Notes: generated by a model not told the origin, from the sequence alone. A DNA stretch of 64,000 nucleotides from Zanthoxylum bungeanum (GCA_019454045.1 SKCR01033656.1:1-64000); one strand, 5' to 3'. Positions 21,639 through 34,690 are shown, numbered from the stretch's first letter. Numbers and translations: made by a program.

Positions 21639-23112
21639 CTTTTTAATATGTGCAGTCAAGATTTTCAGCCACCAGACCTTGTAGGATCCGTGGATACACT
21701 TCCATAATTAGACAGAAATTCCCTCATATGCCTTCATCAGTACGCTCTATGGAAACCACCATGACAACTTGAGTGTTTACGTCTGGCTGAAAACGTTAAA
21801 CTTAGCACTAGTGGGGAGGCAACCCTTGCATCTGCATTTATTTTATTTTATTTTTTTTATTTACTTTAGTTTTATATTATTGTGTGCTAACTGCATGTTT
21901 ATTTTCCTGTTTGCATGAGTGTTTATACAAGAGTTAGCACAACCTACATAACCACACAACTATAGTCTCAACAACAAGAACCTGATCAACGCCGCACCTG
22001 GTAGCGTTTTTCCTTAATCCATTTTCTTTATATTTATCTTACATTGAGGACAATGCAAGTTTTAAGTGTGCGGGTGTATGCATGCACATGAAAACCTGTC
22101 GTAAATATATTTGATTACACGAAAAAAAAATTTCATTTTTTGTTGTATTTGTTTTTAGTCCTTGACAGTTAAACATAGGTCGTATGATGATATTGTTTAT
22201 TTTAGAGTGAAATCTTAGAAACAATAAGTTTTTATGTACTTTTTCTGATGATTTGAGTAGTTTATCTATGTTAGACTCGTAAGCACTTAATTATGGGTTT
22301 TTAGCAGTGAAAGCCTGAGTAGTTAGAAATGTGACTAGTTGAAGAAATTACATGTCGATTAATGACCGTTTGCTTAGATGTCTATCCTGATTTTCTTATG
22401 TTATGACGTATGGTATGGTTGCAAATAAAACAAAAGTCTCTGAAGAAAAAAAACCACCTATAACCGATAAGCGTGAAGCTACCCATGGACGAGTATTAGG
22501 ACTACCATGAGGAGAAATGCTACCTTAAAAGGTAGTTGTGTTGGAAAAAAAAAAAAGAAAAAGAAAAAAATTCGAAAAAGAGAAAATGAAAAAAAAAAAG
22601 AGATTAAAAAAAAGTAATCATAGCACATTGAGCACAGAAAAACAACTATAGAGCTTCACTGGGATATCTAGGTTGGTTTCACCCATCGATCCCGATTTTT
22701 AAACGAAATCATTGAGTTGGCTTACCTGAAAATAAATCTGTGAATGAACCTTAGCACACACACACTTTGAGTCTAGATTAGATGATTTATTCAAATACTT
22801 AGATTTGAGTTACGTTGATTACTTTGAATGTTATTTTGTTTCATTGCTAGGCATTCTTTGAGGACAAAATTATGTTAAACTATTGGGACTATTTACTTTT
22901 TATTTTTGCATGATTTTGTGTTTTGAATGACGTTTGTGGGTGTCGTCGCTGTAAGCCCTCACGAGATTATAACTCGTCTACTAGGGATACCTATTGCATA
23001 CGATAAATGCAACCGTGATCCCTATGAAAGTGGCTTAGATAGTTTTATTTATTTATTTAGTTTTTATTTTATTTTACGCTTGAACTGCTAGAGTAGCAAT
23101 AAGCTGGTTGGG
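21639..23112 (+). other. 3' UTR and PPT of element D
   Basis: Contains GGGGAGGCAACCC (about 21815), ACATTGAGGACAATG (about 22042), an A-rich tract (22540-22615), and the shared 'ACTAGGGATACCT' motif. The part 22140-22900 has a diverged inverted relative inside element C (36190-36990). PPT-like AAGCTGGTTGGG stands before 23113. Confidence 0.75.
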
Positions 23113-24356
23113 TGATAAGTGCACGAAAGTGTACTTACAACACTGCTAACTCAACTTTATTATCATATATTTTAATCTTAATTAGAGTCATTTTGTGCTT
23201 TGTTAATAGGAAGCGATGGATCAAGGAGAATGGAGCAATTGAACATGTTTCAGAGCCTAACAGACGTATCGGACGCACACAAGAGCATCAGTAGCGCACT
23301 GAATTTAAAAAGGCTATAAATTTTGATTTAAAAAGAGTTACGAGACCCATAATATATCGATTTGCATCTACTCGAGGAGATCTAGACAATTGTAGCGTCC
23401 TTTACAGCTTTTGGAGTGTTGAGACGCGTGGCGCATGTCGCGATGCGAAGCTGCGATTTCAGGATTTTGTGCTGTGTATTTTTAATGTAATTTAGGGTTT
23501 CAGGACTTTTATATATAAATCCAACTTTGTCCTAAACCCTAGAGGAGGGGAAAATCAGAGAGAAACAGAGGAAAAATACATAAAAAGAGCCAAAAACATA
23601 ATTCATAGAGAGGAAGAACCAAGAACTTTAAGGAAATCATGACGTCTCTCCAATTTATTCAGGCTGCATCTCTTTCTTTAATGGAGAACTAATCTCTTAG
23701 GCAAAGCTAAGGATGAACTTCTGTATTTAAACTTATTATATTCATATTGTTGATTCTTGAATGAACCTTTTAACGTTTCATAAAATTGATGGTTGTTATT
23801 CTTTATTAGCCTTCGATTTCTTAGCCTAGAAATTGTGTTTTGTCAAATCCCATATAGATCCAGTCATGTTTCTTCTATGTGTGATTTGTGAAACCAGTTG
23901 TGACTTGTAAAGTTGTTTTATGTTTTGGTCTTCTGCTGCAGTATAGCCTGAGGGTATATTGTCGACGTTAGATAGCTCGTAATGATAACTTTTGTGTGCT
24001 GTTAACATATAGAAAATAATCATTAATTACCCTAAAATTAATATGAGTAGAATTGAATATCTTCCAATTGTTGGTTTGGGATGTGAAACTTTCAATTGTG
24101 TAATGAAAAGAATCAATAACTGAATACATGAGGTTGATACAAGAGTAATTCCAGATGCTTCGCTATTTATCTCTACTGATAAAATCCTTTAACTTTTCAT
24201 AATATTTAGTTTAAATTGCAAATTTAATATTTTCTTTAATAAAGTTATTGCTAAACGTTCTTGATTGAGTGAATCAGTTTCATTATAACCATCTCTCTGA
24301 GGAATCGACACCCCAGCTATACTGCGATAACCGCGAGTCATATTTGGGCGTAATCA
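23113..24356 (+). mobile_element. 3' LTR of element D
   Basis: Starts TGATAAGTGC and ends ..GGGCGTAATCA, followed by TSD CAACT and then the LOG2 frame. TATA-like TATATAAAT lies at 23512-23520. Confidence 0.92.
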
Positions 24357-24361
24357 CAACT

Positions 24362-24984
24362 TCACAGCAACGAGTTAAACGAATTTGTGTTTTCTATGGA
24401 TCGAACTCTGGTAATAAACCAGAGTTCATTGAGGCTGCAAAGGAATTGGGGAGAGTCATAGCAGAACGAAATATGCACCTAGTATATGGTGGTGGCAATC
24501 TTGGATTGATGGGAAGCATTTCAAAATCCGTTTAGGAGGGTGGCATTCATGTTTTGGGAATCATTCAAGAAACTTTGGTGGACAAACACATAATCGGAAA
24601 AATAAATGGAGATGAACACATTGTCTCGGGGATGTCTGAATAACTCCTTGAAATGGTCAATACTACTGATGCATTTATTGCTTTACTAGGTGGGCTTGGA
24701 ACATTTGAAGAAATATTCACAGTGGCATTTATAAGAAGCCCATTGGATTGCTCACCATTGAACACTTTTTCGATTTTTTGTTTGTATTTCTTGCGGAAGC
24801 CAAAAGACATGAGTTCATCATAAGATCAGTACATGATGTTTTCCTGACTACCACAAAGGCCGAAAAATTGATTGACCAAATCCTAGCCTTTGAACCAAAA
24901 ATCGACCCCATTCTTTCCAAGTTGTACTGGTCAGATAGTGATCGTGGTAAGAAGCGTAAACTGGACATAGATCTTAATCGGTAA
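24362..24984 (+). pseudogene. LOG2, main part (split and broken)
   Basis: LOG-family sequence continuing from 17697: RICVFYGSNSG, AAKELGRVIAERNMHLVYGG and GGNLGLMGSISKSV are in one frame up to a TAG at 24533. A second stop lies in MSE-stop (about 24642). The catalytic stretch reads LGGLGTFEE (Pro to Leu). A 19-nt deletion near 24728 removes the WANLNI region and shifts the frame. The end is well kept: DQILAFEPKIDPILSKLYW, then GKKRKLDIDLNR with stop at 24982. This is a dead copy. It fixes the ancestral C-terminus, because it has GAA where LOG1 has its early TAA. Confidence 0.9.
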
Positions 24985-26026
24985 TTTTTTTTGTCGAATT
25001 TCAACTAACCAAATTATATCTTGTAAACTCATATTCTAATATTTAAGACATTGGGGAAAATATCTCATTTATGTTTGGGGGAGGAGATTAATTAACTAGT
25101 ATTTTGTTTGGTTATTTTGTTTAATGTTTTTTATTTGTTTATTTTTTGTATAAAATTTTTCGAAAAATATAAAAAATTGAAAATTTTTAAAAAATTACAA
25201 AAATATTTTGCGTTTTTGTGTTTTTATTTTGACTACAAAGGTGAAATTGGTTAGAGATAACTGTGTAAGGAGTTTCCACTCCTGAGATGTATTTCAACCC
25301 ATTTTTGAAATAAGTTAATTTTTGTTTATTTCCTTTTGAATTATTTAATTTGTAAATTCTCCATAAAATTGACTAAAATGGATCTTCATATGCTTAGTTG
25401 ATCAAGTATTATCAGCATACATGGTAACATACAGACATGAGCTGTAATTGAAAATTTTGTAATATTCAGTGCTTTGTATAATTGGAGGAAGCATCTAAAA
25501 AAAGTAATGGGATATTAAAAAAAAAACCGTCTGATATCCGAATTATTAAGTCCGTAGGGGTGTTTTAACACCTAGTGCCCTAAAACCAACTGGTTTGGGA
25601 GTCACTGGCCCAAAGCTCGTTACATGGATATATATATATATATATATATATATATCTATATATATATATATATATATCGAAGTCTGAGTAATTAAGTCCG
25701 TAGGGGTGTCTTAACACCTGGTGCCCTAAAGCTAACTAGTTTGGGAGCCACCGGCCCAAAGCTCGCTACATAGACGGAAGATATTGTATATAAATAAAAA
25801 TAAATCAGAAAAAGAAAGGGAAAAATCAGAAAAGTCAGAAAAATTATTCCATGCTGCAAAAAAAAAAGGTGTGAATTCTGATAAAACTTTAGGACAAAAA
25901 TATTACCATCTTATAAACTACAATTGTGACTGTTGTGGGAAAAAATGAGTTGAATAATATTTTGTTGGCTGTGTATATGGAGAATGGTAAATATAATCGG
26001 AGAATTTTGTTATTCGGTAATTTAGA
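24985..26026 (+). other. 3' UTR of element E with structured units
   Basis: ACATTGGGGAAAATA (about 25048) is followed by text parallel to 11560-13210 in A. Two structured units (GGTGTTTTAACACC and GGTGTCTTAACACC) lie at about 25545-25625 and 25685-25775, separated by a TA microsatellite. It is cut at about 26026 in the middle of the UTR and joined to a gag fragment, with no 3' LTR. Confidence 0.7.
25624..25679 (+). repeat. TA microsatellite
   Basis: Two runs of (TA)n broken once by CTA, between the two structured units. Not present at this place in A. Confidence 0.95.
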
Positions 26027-26785
26027 ACGCAAGTTGTGAACATCGCCGGAACCTTAAGTTCACCATATAGAGGAGCACCAGAACCAATTCAACATAAAGA
26101 GATGGTGAACTACGTCAATAGTTTCAACAGACAAGGGAATAATCCATATTCCAACACCTACAACCCAGGGTGGAGGAATCATCCTAATTTTTCATGGAGC
26201 AACAATTCAGGGCAAATGAACACCCACCACCCGGATTCCAGTAGCAAAATAAAGGCCAGAAGTATGACAAGAATCAGGAATAACAGAAGTGCTCGCACAG
26301 TTAAAAAAGCAAGAAGCAAAATAAGATGCTTTAGCAGCTATGGTTCAAAATCAAGTGGCATTGAATCAAAGCCATTCATCTTCTATCAAGCATTGGAGAA
26401 TCAAATTAGACAACTGGCTAATGCTCAGAGTTAAAGACGGCTAGGGAACCTTCCTAGTAATACAGAACCAAATCCAAGGAACATGGGGAAAGAGCATTGT
26501 CATGTCATCATGTTAAAAAGCGGTACTGAAATCACCAAAGATGTTGGAATCAATACAGCCATTGAAGAAGTTCCAAAAGAAACAGAGCAACAGATGGAGG
26601 AAAAAGAAGCAAAAGAAAAAGAACCAGAAAGAATCAGTCCACCTCCACCTTTACCACAGCGTCTTCAGAAAAAAAAACTGAACAAGCAGTTTGCTCGATT
26701 CTTGGAGGTGCTTAAAAAGCTGTATATCAACATTCCATTTGCAGAAGCGTTGGAAGAAATTCCCAACTATGCCAAATTCATGAAA
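26027..26785 (+). pseudogene. gag: gag/protease-linker fragment, copy 2
   Basis: Plus-strand piece from SPYRGAPEPIQHKEMVNYVN through YSNTYNPGWRNHPNFSWSNN to INIPFAEALEEIPNYAKFMK. It stops at the protease linker, where an inverted LTR begins; ATGAAA (26780-26785) is shared by both sides of the join. The same join occurs at 29008. Confidence 0.85.
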
Positions 26786-27990
26786 CTATTTAGGGTTGTG
26801 AATCCTTCCAATATTCTTCTAAATACGAAGTGATTATCTTATGTTTGTGAAATATATCGGTTTATTAACCTGGAACAAGCAAATATGCAAAAGCCTCTAT
26901 CGATGGTCAAATGCAAACATCGAAAGTAACCCAATTAACTATATGTCTATGTTAACCAAGTTACTCAAGTTCATTAAGTTCAAGTTCCAATTATGACTAC
27001 ACATGCCCGATAGGTATAATCTATCATGGAAGGAAATCTCTAAGGTGAATTTGAGATCGTGATCTATTGAGTCTAAGACTGAACCTAAAATCCCTTCGTC
27101 AAGTTCATTTTAAGTTTACCAAATCAATCTTATTAGTATCCAGTTAATAAGAAACATTAAGACTAAGACTCAATAAATAAACCTATATGTCACACACGAC
27201 ACAAAATAACCAACTTATAAGCCTATGGTATTGGAATTCATCACCACCCTGGATAAGGTATTTAGTTACAACACATATCTAGGATTACTAAAGAAATAAA
27301 TAAATAAAACATTATAAAAGAAATTGAAATCTAAAAAGGTAAAAATTACAACAATGAAAAAAAATGATGGGGTTTGGGGATCCATTTTTATTAATTCAAA
27401 TTTAGAAATCTCCCTTATTATAATATATAAATCTTTGCATTACATTATCAACTAACCATATAGGCGGTATCCTGAATAAGTTAGATTTTTAATTAATTCT
27501 AACCGACCATAAAGGAGTTATCAAATTAATTAAAATGAAATTGGCTTCTATTTATAGACTTCAAAATCAGGCCGCGTCGCTATGCGTGAAGGCTTGGCGT
27601 CGCGACGCGCTCTATAATGAATGGAGGCTGTCGGTAGACTCCATTATTGGCTCGGAATTGATAAGGGTTTGCATCATGACGCTGACTTCATGATGACGTA
27701 AGTGATGACACGTGCTAGAAAACTGAATTATTTTACAGGTGTCATGATAACGTGATGATGACGTGGTGATAATGCGCGTCAGCAGCTCAATAATTGAGGT
27801 ACGTCATGACGTAGAAGGCTTGGTCGTCGCGCCGCGTGAATTTCCCATTTTACCATTTTCATTCAATTTTCACTGTTTTATTTATCTATAAAATAACACA
27901 AAACACATTAAAATATTCACAAAACTCGAGAAACTATACAAAATATTAAGTAAAATGGGAGGTAAATATTGATATATTTTTCACTCATCA
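26780..27990 (-). mobile_element. Inverted Athila LTR, copy 2, lacking its last ~220 bp
   Basis: Reverse of the LTR as in 5211-5552 plus 14193-15087. On the minus strand it starts at 27990 (TGATGAGTG) and stops at ..ATAGTTTCAT. It carries inverted hairpin units (27455-27510) and an inverted TATA region. Confidence 0.85.
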
Positions 27991-28243
27991 CACCCCTAAA
28001 CCTAACATTTTGCTTGTCCTCGAACAAAACAAAAAAAAATAAAATGCAATAAAAAATTTAAAAATAAAATTCAACTAAGTCAATTTCGTAGGGATCACGG
28101 TTGCATTTAGTGTATGCAACAATCCTTTAAACCCCTAGATGTCCCTAGTGGATGAATTATATTCTCATGAGGGCTTACAATGACGATATCCTCAAACGTC
28201 AATCAAATGTATAATCAATCATAGAAAACAAGTTACTAACTAT
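27991..28243 (-). other. PPT and 3' UTR stub, copy 2
   Basis: Same segment as 15088-15345 (minus: TTAGGTTTAGGGGTG before the LTR), with the same cut at ACAAGTTACTAAC. Confidence 0.75.
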
Positions 28244-29013
28244 GGAGGAGCACACAAGTCGTGAACATCACCGGAACCACACGTTCATCATATGGAGGAG
28301 CACCAGAACCAATTCAATATAAAGAGATGGTGAACTACGTCAATAATTTCAACAGACAGGGGAATAATCCATATTCCAACACCTACAACCTAAGGTGGAG
28401 GAATCATCCCAATTTTTTATGGAGAAACAATTCATGGAAAATGAACAACCCACCACCCGGATTCCAGCAGCAAAACAAAGGCTAGAAGTATGACAAAGAA
28501 CCAGGAATAACTGAAGTGCTAGCATAGTTAAAAATGCAAGAAGCAAAATACGATGCTTTAGCAGGTATGGTTCAAAATCAAGTGGCATTGAATCAAAGCC
28601 ATTCAGCTTCTATCAAAGCATTGGAGAATCAAATTGGACAAATGGCCAATGCTCAGAGTTACAGACCGCCATGGAACCTTCCTAGAAATACAGAACCAAA
28701 TCCAAGGTACATGGGGAAGGAGCAATGTCATGTCATCATGTTAAAAGCGGTATTGAAATCAATAAAGATGTTGGAATCAATACAACCATTGAAGAAGTTC
28801 CAAAAGAAGCAGAGCAACAGATGGAGGAAAAAGAAGTAAAAGAAAAAGAACCACAAAGAATCACTCCACCTCCACATTTACCAAAACGTCTTCAAAAAAA
28901 TAAACTGGACAAGTAGTTTGCTAGATTCTTGGAGGTGTTCAAAAACCTACATATCAACATTCCATTTGCAGAAGCGTTGGAACAAATGCCCAGCTATGCC
29001 AAATTCATGAAAC
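28244..29013 (+). pseudogene. gag: gag/protease-linker fragment, copy 3
   Basis: SSYGGAPEPIQYKEMVNYVN, YSNTYNLRWRNHPNF, ALENQIGQMANAQSYRPP, then the KE-rich linker and ALEQMPSYAKFMK. Broken by stops (for example 28483). It ends at the same nucleotide as copy 2 and joins an inverted LTR at ATGAAA (29008-29013). Confidence 0.85.
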
Positions 29014-29817
29014 TATCTAGGGTTGTGAATCCTTCCAATATTCTTCTAAATACGAAGTGATTAGCTTATGTTTATGAAATATATCAGTTTATTAACCTAG
29101 AATAAACAAATATCCAAAAGCCTCTGTCGATGGTCAAATGCAAACATCGAAAGTAACCCAATTAACTATACGTCTATGTTAACCAAGTTACACAAGTTCA
29201 TTAAGTTCTAGTTCCAATTATGACTACCTCCTGGAAGGAAATCTCTAAGGTGAATGTGAGATCATGAGCTATTGAGTCTAAGGATGAAACCTAAAATCCC
29301 TTCGTCAAGTTCATTTTAAGTTTACAAATCAATCTTATTAGTGGCTAGTTAATAAGAAACATTAAGACTAAGACTTAATAAATAAACCTATATGTCACAC
29401 ACAACACAAAATAACCAACTTATAAGCCTATGGTATTGGAATTCACCACAACCCTGGATAAGGTATTTAGTTACAACACATATATAGGATTTCTAAAGAT
29501 ATAAATAAATAAAACATTATAAAAGAAATTTGAAAACTAAAAAGGTAAAAATTACAACAATGAAATAAAATGATGGGGTTTGGGGATCCACTATTATTAA
29601 TTCAAATTTTGAAATCTCCCTTATTATAATATATAAATCTTTGCATTACATTATCAATTGACCATATAGGCGGTATCCTGAATATGTTAGATTTTTAATT
29701 AATTCTAACCGACCGTAAAGGAGGTATCAAATTAATTCAAATGAAATTGGCCTCTATTTATAAACTTCAAAATCAGGCTACGTCGCTATACGTGAAGGCT
29801 TGGCATCGCGATGCGCT
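29008..29817 (-). mobile_element. Inverted Athila LTR, copy 3, first piece (interrupted by C)
   Basis: Runs parallel to copy 2 up to 29817, where element C enters. It resumes at 51465. GCGCT at 29813-29817 and 51465-51469 is C's TSD. Confidence 0.88.
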
Positions 29818-32122
29818 TGTAGGACACAGATGTTGACGACGCTGTTCTAGGCTCGCGACCTAGTTCGGAGTACGGAGTAGCCTTCGGGGGACTAAACCGG
29901 AGAAATAACATGGAGTCGCCACCCAGTGTGATCCGGAAAATGTGATTTAAGGCCGCACTCACCCCTCGCAAGGGAAGACCTCAAACTGTTGGGTTCGGAA
30001 TGGTCTCTTACATATGTCACTTGTAACGATATGATTTGTGCAATATACTAACCAAATCTAATCAACATGTATGCTCAAAGGTAATTCATCAAAATAAGTT
30101 CTATGACTAAGTTTGCATGCTTTGAAAATAAGTCGTTAAAACGGCAAGCATATAACATCACACGATAATCTCATGAACATACATTAATTATATAATGTGA
30201 AAAATAAATAACAACGTAAACATAATGCAAATTCTAAATGCAAAATAAATAACTAATCATGCTTAAAATAAAACAACTAAATCATGCATAAATAAAATAC
30301 GTAATCATATTTAAAAATAAATGACTCGCTAACCTAATCATGCTTAAATACAAAGTTTGGATGAAATGAAATACGTGTCTCTCAAGCGGTACGTGGAATT
30401 GTATCCCGAGTGCAGACCGTAAAACCGTCCATTCAGAATTGGCTACGGAATTTACGTCCGAGTTTCCATCCGATATACCACAAAAGAGAACACGCATTCC
30501 GTTCATCCGGAATTCACATCATGCATCAATAAACGACTCTCATGTGATAATATATCAAAATAAATAAAAGAAACGAAAGATAATAAATAAAGAAGGTGCC
30601 CTCAGGTCTAACCTCTTTTGTCGTCTCTCGAAAGCGCGTTACACGACTCTCATGTGATGTTTCGTAACTTTTCTGGTTCACTAATCCAACATTTTCCTCC
30701 CTGTTTCGTTGTTTTGGACTGCTGTTTTCACTCTGTTTCGCTGTTGTTTTTTTTGTATTTTTGGGAAAATTTAGGGACTTTTTTGGTGTCGGTTTTAGGG
30801 GTTAAGAGGCTGCGATTTTGGTGATCTTTAGGGGGAATTCTGGGCAGTTTTTTGTGCAGTTTTGGGTCAGTTTCTGGACTATTTTGGGGGGTCTTTATGT
30901 GTTAAAACTGGTCACTGTAGTGGGGCTTTTTTGCGGCAGTTTTTTGTGTGTGCAGTGGGGTAAATAGGCGTGTAGTTTAGGGTCCAATACGCGGCATTTT
31001 TAGGCAGATTTGTGAGGTAGTTTAAAGCTTATTTGTGTGGCAGTTTAAGGCTTATTTATGCGTGATTTCATGTGGCTGAATTGGACAGAATTTGGTGATG
31101 TATGCATGGGGATTTTCAGAAGATATGCGGCTAGTGGCGTTATGGCAAAATGGGGCAAGCTGTGGTGATTAGCGTGAGTTGAGTGTGCTAAAGTAGGGCA
31201 GGTGGCAGGGCAGGCTATGGTAATTAGCGTGAAGGATACAATGAGGGTTATTTGAGTGCGGGTTGTTGAGAGCAATATGTGATGAAAGAGGTTGTTCACG
31301 TGTGCATGGGGACTGAATGAAGGGTACCGGCAGTTTGGAGGTGCTTTGTGTGATGAAGGGGGGGCTTTACGTAGTGAAGGAGAAGGCTGCGTGAGTTTGT
31401 TTCTTCACATGGAGGGCTGCATGGGGTTATGAAAGGTCTGCTTTGTCTTTTTAAGGTAGTTCACGCGGATTGTTGAAGGGGTAAGGGTGCGAGCAGCTAG
31501 GGTTTGTTGACGTGCATGGTGAATTGGAGGCATTGGCTTTAAAGTAAGTGGCTATGGGTTGGTGCGTGAATGAAGAGAGAGGGACCAAATGGGTTGAGGA
31601 ATGAATTTTTTTTTTTGATTATTCATGTGATTCGGCCGGGGTTTAATGTGTTGGTGTAGGGTCTCTTTTATAATGGTGGGTTAGGGTTATCCTTATTTGG
31701 GTAAGAAATGGAGATTGTGTAATTAAGGGATATCTTTTAATTAGTGTGTTACAAGGAAAGTATTTGTTTAGTTTAGGAAGGGGATTTGTTTTAATTTAAT
31801 TTAAGTTTAATTTAATTGGTTTTAATTTAATTTGTGAATGTGATTTAATTTAATTTAATTTAAGTTAAATTTAATTGGTTTTATTTTAATTTGTGACGTG
31901 TATTTTAAATGTTTTAATTATTTTGGATTGGGCTTGGTGTGTTTTAAAACAGAGGTCCAACAAGCGAATCCGAAGCGAAACAAGCGAGTTAAATCCGATA
32001 AAATGCTAATTTCCAGCTTTGCCCTTCCAACGTCCGTTTCCCGCGGCTTTCACAATCAAAGAGGTAGTGTCTCCATACGAGACTCATCATCGGGACTTAT
32101 ATGTAAAAATAAAGTGCCTACA
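29818..32122 (-). mobile_element. 3' LTR of element C
   Basis: 2305 bp, TGTAGGACAC at the left and GTGCCTACA at the right. A minus-strand TATA-like ATTATAAAAG lies at 31665-31674. A TTTAATTTAA-rich stretch lies at 31795-31895. Confidence 0.88.
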
Positions 32123-32254
32123 TTCGCCCCCACTTTGATGGGACTTGTGCAGTGTGTGACAATGACAATCCTATCAAAGTACGTGCAATGCATTTTCACT
32201 TACCTGGCTCACCAGCTGCCACTTGACTTACCAATTTGATCTGAACTGAATTTG
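32123..32254 (-). other. PPT of element C and short spacer
   Basis: Minus strand reads CATCAAAGTGGGGGCGAA just before the LTR. No coding potential. Confidence 0.7.
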
Positions 32255-33060
32255 ATGATATGTCGTTCCCGGCGTGCTAAACCCCGTACCTAGGGTATCA
32301 CGGTTGTATCTCCATACCTAGAGTGTCGCAGAGATGATGTTGTTGTGCCATTCTCGGCTTGCTAAACCTCGTACTTAGGGCATCGCAGTTGTGCCATTCT
32401 CGGCGTGCTAACCCCATAATTATGGTGTCGGAGTTGTGCCATTCTCAGCGAGCTAAACTCGTACCTAGGGTGTCACAGTTGTGCCATTCTCGGCGTGCTA
32501 ACCTCGTACCTAGGGTGTCACAGTTGTGCCATTCTCGGCGTGCTAACCCCGTACCTAGGGTGTAGCAGTTGTACCATTCTCGGCGTGCTATCCCCGTACC
32601 TAGGGTGTCGTAGTTGTGCCATTCTCGGCATGCTAACCTCGTACCTAGGGTGTCGCAGTTGTACCATTCTCGGCGTGCTAACCCCGTACCTAGGGTGTCG
32701 TAGTTGCGTCTCCATACCTAGAGTGTAGTAGTTGTCTGAATACTAACCCCGTACCTAGGGTGTCGCAAGTACGTCTCCATATCTAGAGTACCGCAGTGAT
32801 GATATTTGTTGTGCCGTACCTGGCATGCTAATCCGTACCTAGGGTGTGTCGCAGTAGTCCACAATAGTCCACATGTCGTACCTAGCATGCTAACCCCGTA
32901 CCTAGGGTGTCGTAGTTGAGTCTCCGTACCTAGAGTGCCGAAGTTGTCTGAATGTCGTACCTGGCGTGCTAACCCCGTACCGAGGGTGTCGCGGTAGTCC
33001 ACAATAGTCCACATGCCGTACCTGGCGTGCTAAACCTCATACCCAAGGCGTCGCTGTAAT
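32255..33060 (-). repeat. Minisatellite block 1 of C (~45-bp units)
   Basis: About a dozen plus-strand units of the form CCATTCTCGGCGTGCTAAC, CCCGTACCTAGGGTGTCG, CAGTTGTG. Later units change CCATTCTCGG to GTACCTGG. Confidence 0.92.
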
Positions 33061-34045
33061 ATCTCTATACCCAAAGTGCCGTACCTGGAAAGCTAAACCT
33101 CATACCCAAGGTGTCGCTGAAATATCTCCACACCCGAAGTGCCGTACCTGGAAAAACTGATCTGATGTCTCCACACCTAGAGTGCCGTACCTGGCAAAAC
33201 TGATCTGTTGTCTCCATACCCGGAGTACCGTATGGTAAAACTGATCTGATGAGAGTTGGTCCATTTCCGAACCGTGCTCCATTTTCGGAGTGCCGTTCCT
33301 GACAAGCTAAACCTCACACCCAAGGTGTCGTTGAAATATCTCCATACCCGGAGTGCCCTACCTGGCAAAACTGACCTGATGTCTCCATACCCGAAGTGTC
33401 GTACCTGGCAAAACTGATCTGATGTCTCCATATCCGGAGTGTCAAACCTGGCAAAATTGATCTGATGAGAGTTGGTCCATTTCTGAACCGTGCTCCACTT
33501 TCGGAGTGCCATTTTCGGCATGAAGATAGTGGTCCATTTCGAACCGTGCTCCATTTTCGGATTGCCATTTTCGGTGAGCTAACCCCATTTTCGAAGTGTC
33601 GCTGATGTGATAATAGTCCATTTTCGAACCATGCTCCATTTTCGGAGTGCCATTTTCGGTGAGCTAACCTCATTTTTGAAATGTCGCTGATGTGATGATA
33701 GTCCATTTTCGAACCATGCTCCATTTTCGGAGTGCCATTTTCGGCGAGCTAACCCCATTTTCGAAGTGTCGCTAATGTGATGATAGTCTATTTTCGAACC
33801 ATGCTCTATTTTCAGAGTGCCATTTTCGGTGAGTGGTAGTGGTCCATTTTCGAATCGTTCTCCATTTTTGGAGTGCCATTTTCGGCATCTGATGAGATAA
33901 TGGTCCATTTTCGAACCGTGCTCCATTTTCGGGGTGCCATTTTCGGTGAGCCGATGAGATAATGGTTCATTTCCGAACCGTGCTCCATTTTTGGAGTGCC
34001 ATTTTCGGCGAGCTGATGTGATTGTGGTCTATTTCCGAAACCATG
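33061..34045 (-). repeat. Minisatellite block 2 of C
   Basis: Units first carry 'GTGCCGTACCTGGCAAAACT' and 'GATCTGATGTCTCCATACCC' (33061-33480). Then come units of about 80 bp with CCATTTTCGAACCATGCTCC, ATTTTCGGAGTGCCATTTTC and GGTGAGCTAACCCC (33480-34045). They keep the gene-like rhythm 'GTGCC...GAGCTAACC' of block 1, so block 2 evolved from block 1 or the reverse. Frames read from it on the minus strand (for example 33579-33926) are repeat artefacts. Confidence 0.9.
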
Positions 34046-34690
34046 TTGATGTGAGATAGTCCATTACTGAACCATGCTGATGTGACATAGTCCATTTCCG
34101 AACCATTACTGATGTGAGAGTGGTCAATTTCTGAACTGTTGCCGACGTGAGAGTGGTCTATTTCCGAACCGTGCTGATGTGAGAAAGTCCATTTCTGAAC
34201 TGTGATGAGTTATGATAAGGGTCTTGCTCCCTGAATTGTGTTGAGGGTCTTGTTCCCTAAATTATGGGTCTTGTTCCCGATTTGAGTTGAAGGTCTTGTT
34301 CCTGATTTGAGTTGAGGGTCTTGTTCCCTGATTGCCATACCCGGTAAGACTAATACTGAATGTGGGCTTTATTCCCAAGCTGTACTGAATATTGGCTTTA
34401 TTCCCCAACTGTTACCGTGAGGTTGTCAATTCCCGAACCGTTACTGTGATGTGGCCCATTCCCGAGCCGTTACTGTGAGGTTGTCCATTCTCGAACCGTG
34501 CTCCATTCTCATAGTGCCATTCCCGGCTTGTTCATTCTTGAACTGTGTTCCATTCTCGGAGTGTCATTCCCGGCTTGTTCATTCTCGAACTCTGATCCAT
34601 TCTCGGATTACCATTCTCGGCTTGTTCATTCTCGGACTCTGATCCATTCTCGGATTACCATTCTGGCAAAACTGATGCTGATGTGTCTCC
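34046..34690 (-). repeat. Minisatellite block 3 of C
   Basis: Shorter units: GTCCATTTCCGAACCGTGCT with GATGTGAGA (34046-34200), GGGTCTTGTTCCCTGATTTG (34215-34340), and CCATTCTCGGATTACCATTC with GGCTTGTTC (34400-34680). Confidence 0.88.

Larger units (their letters stand above)
17698..24356 (+). mobile_element. Element D: gag-protease-only Athila element inserted in LOG2
   Basis: LTRs of 1242 bp (17698-18939) and 1244 bp (23113-24356), near-identical by eye, with TSD CAACT on both sides. PBS at 18945. The body holds gag and protease but no RT, RNase H or integrase. The LTR family (TGATAAGTGCACGAAAGTG...) differs from those of A and B. Similar LTRs and a clean TSD point to a fairly recent insertion, mobilised in trans. 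Confidence 0.93.

Noticed and set aside
32518..33926. Open frames through the minisatellite on both strands (for example minus 33579-33926 and plus 32359-32728)
   Set aside because: They are open because the repeat unit lacks stops; several frames are open at once and no protein motif is seen.
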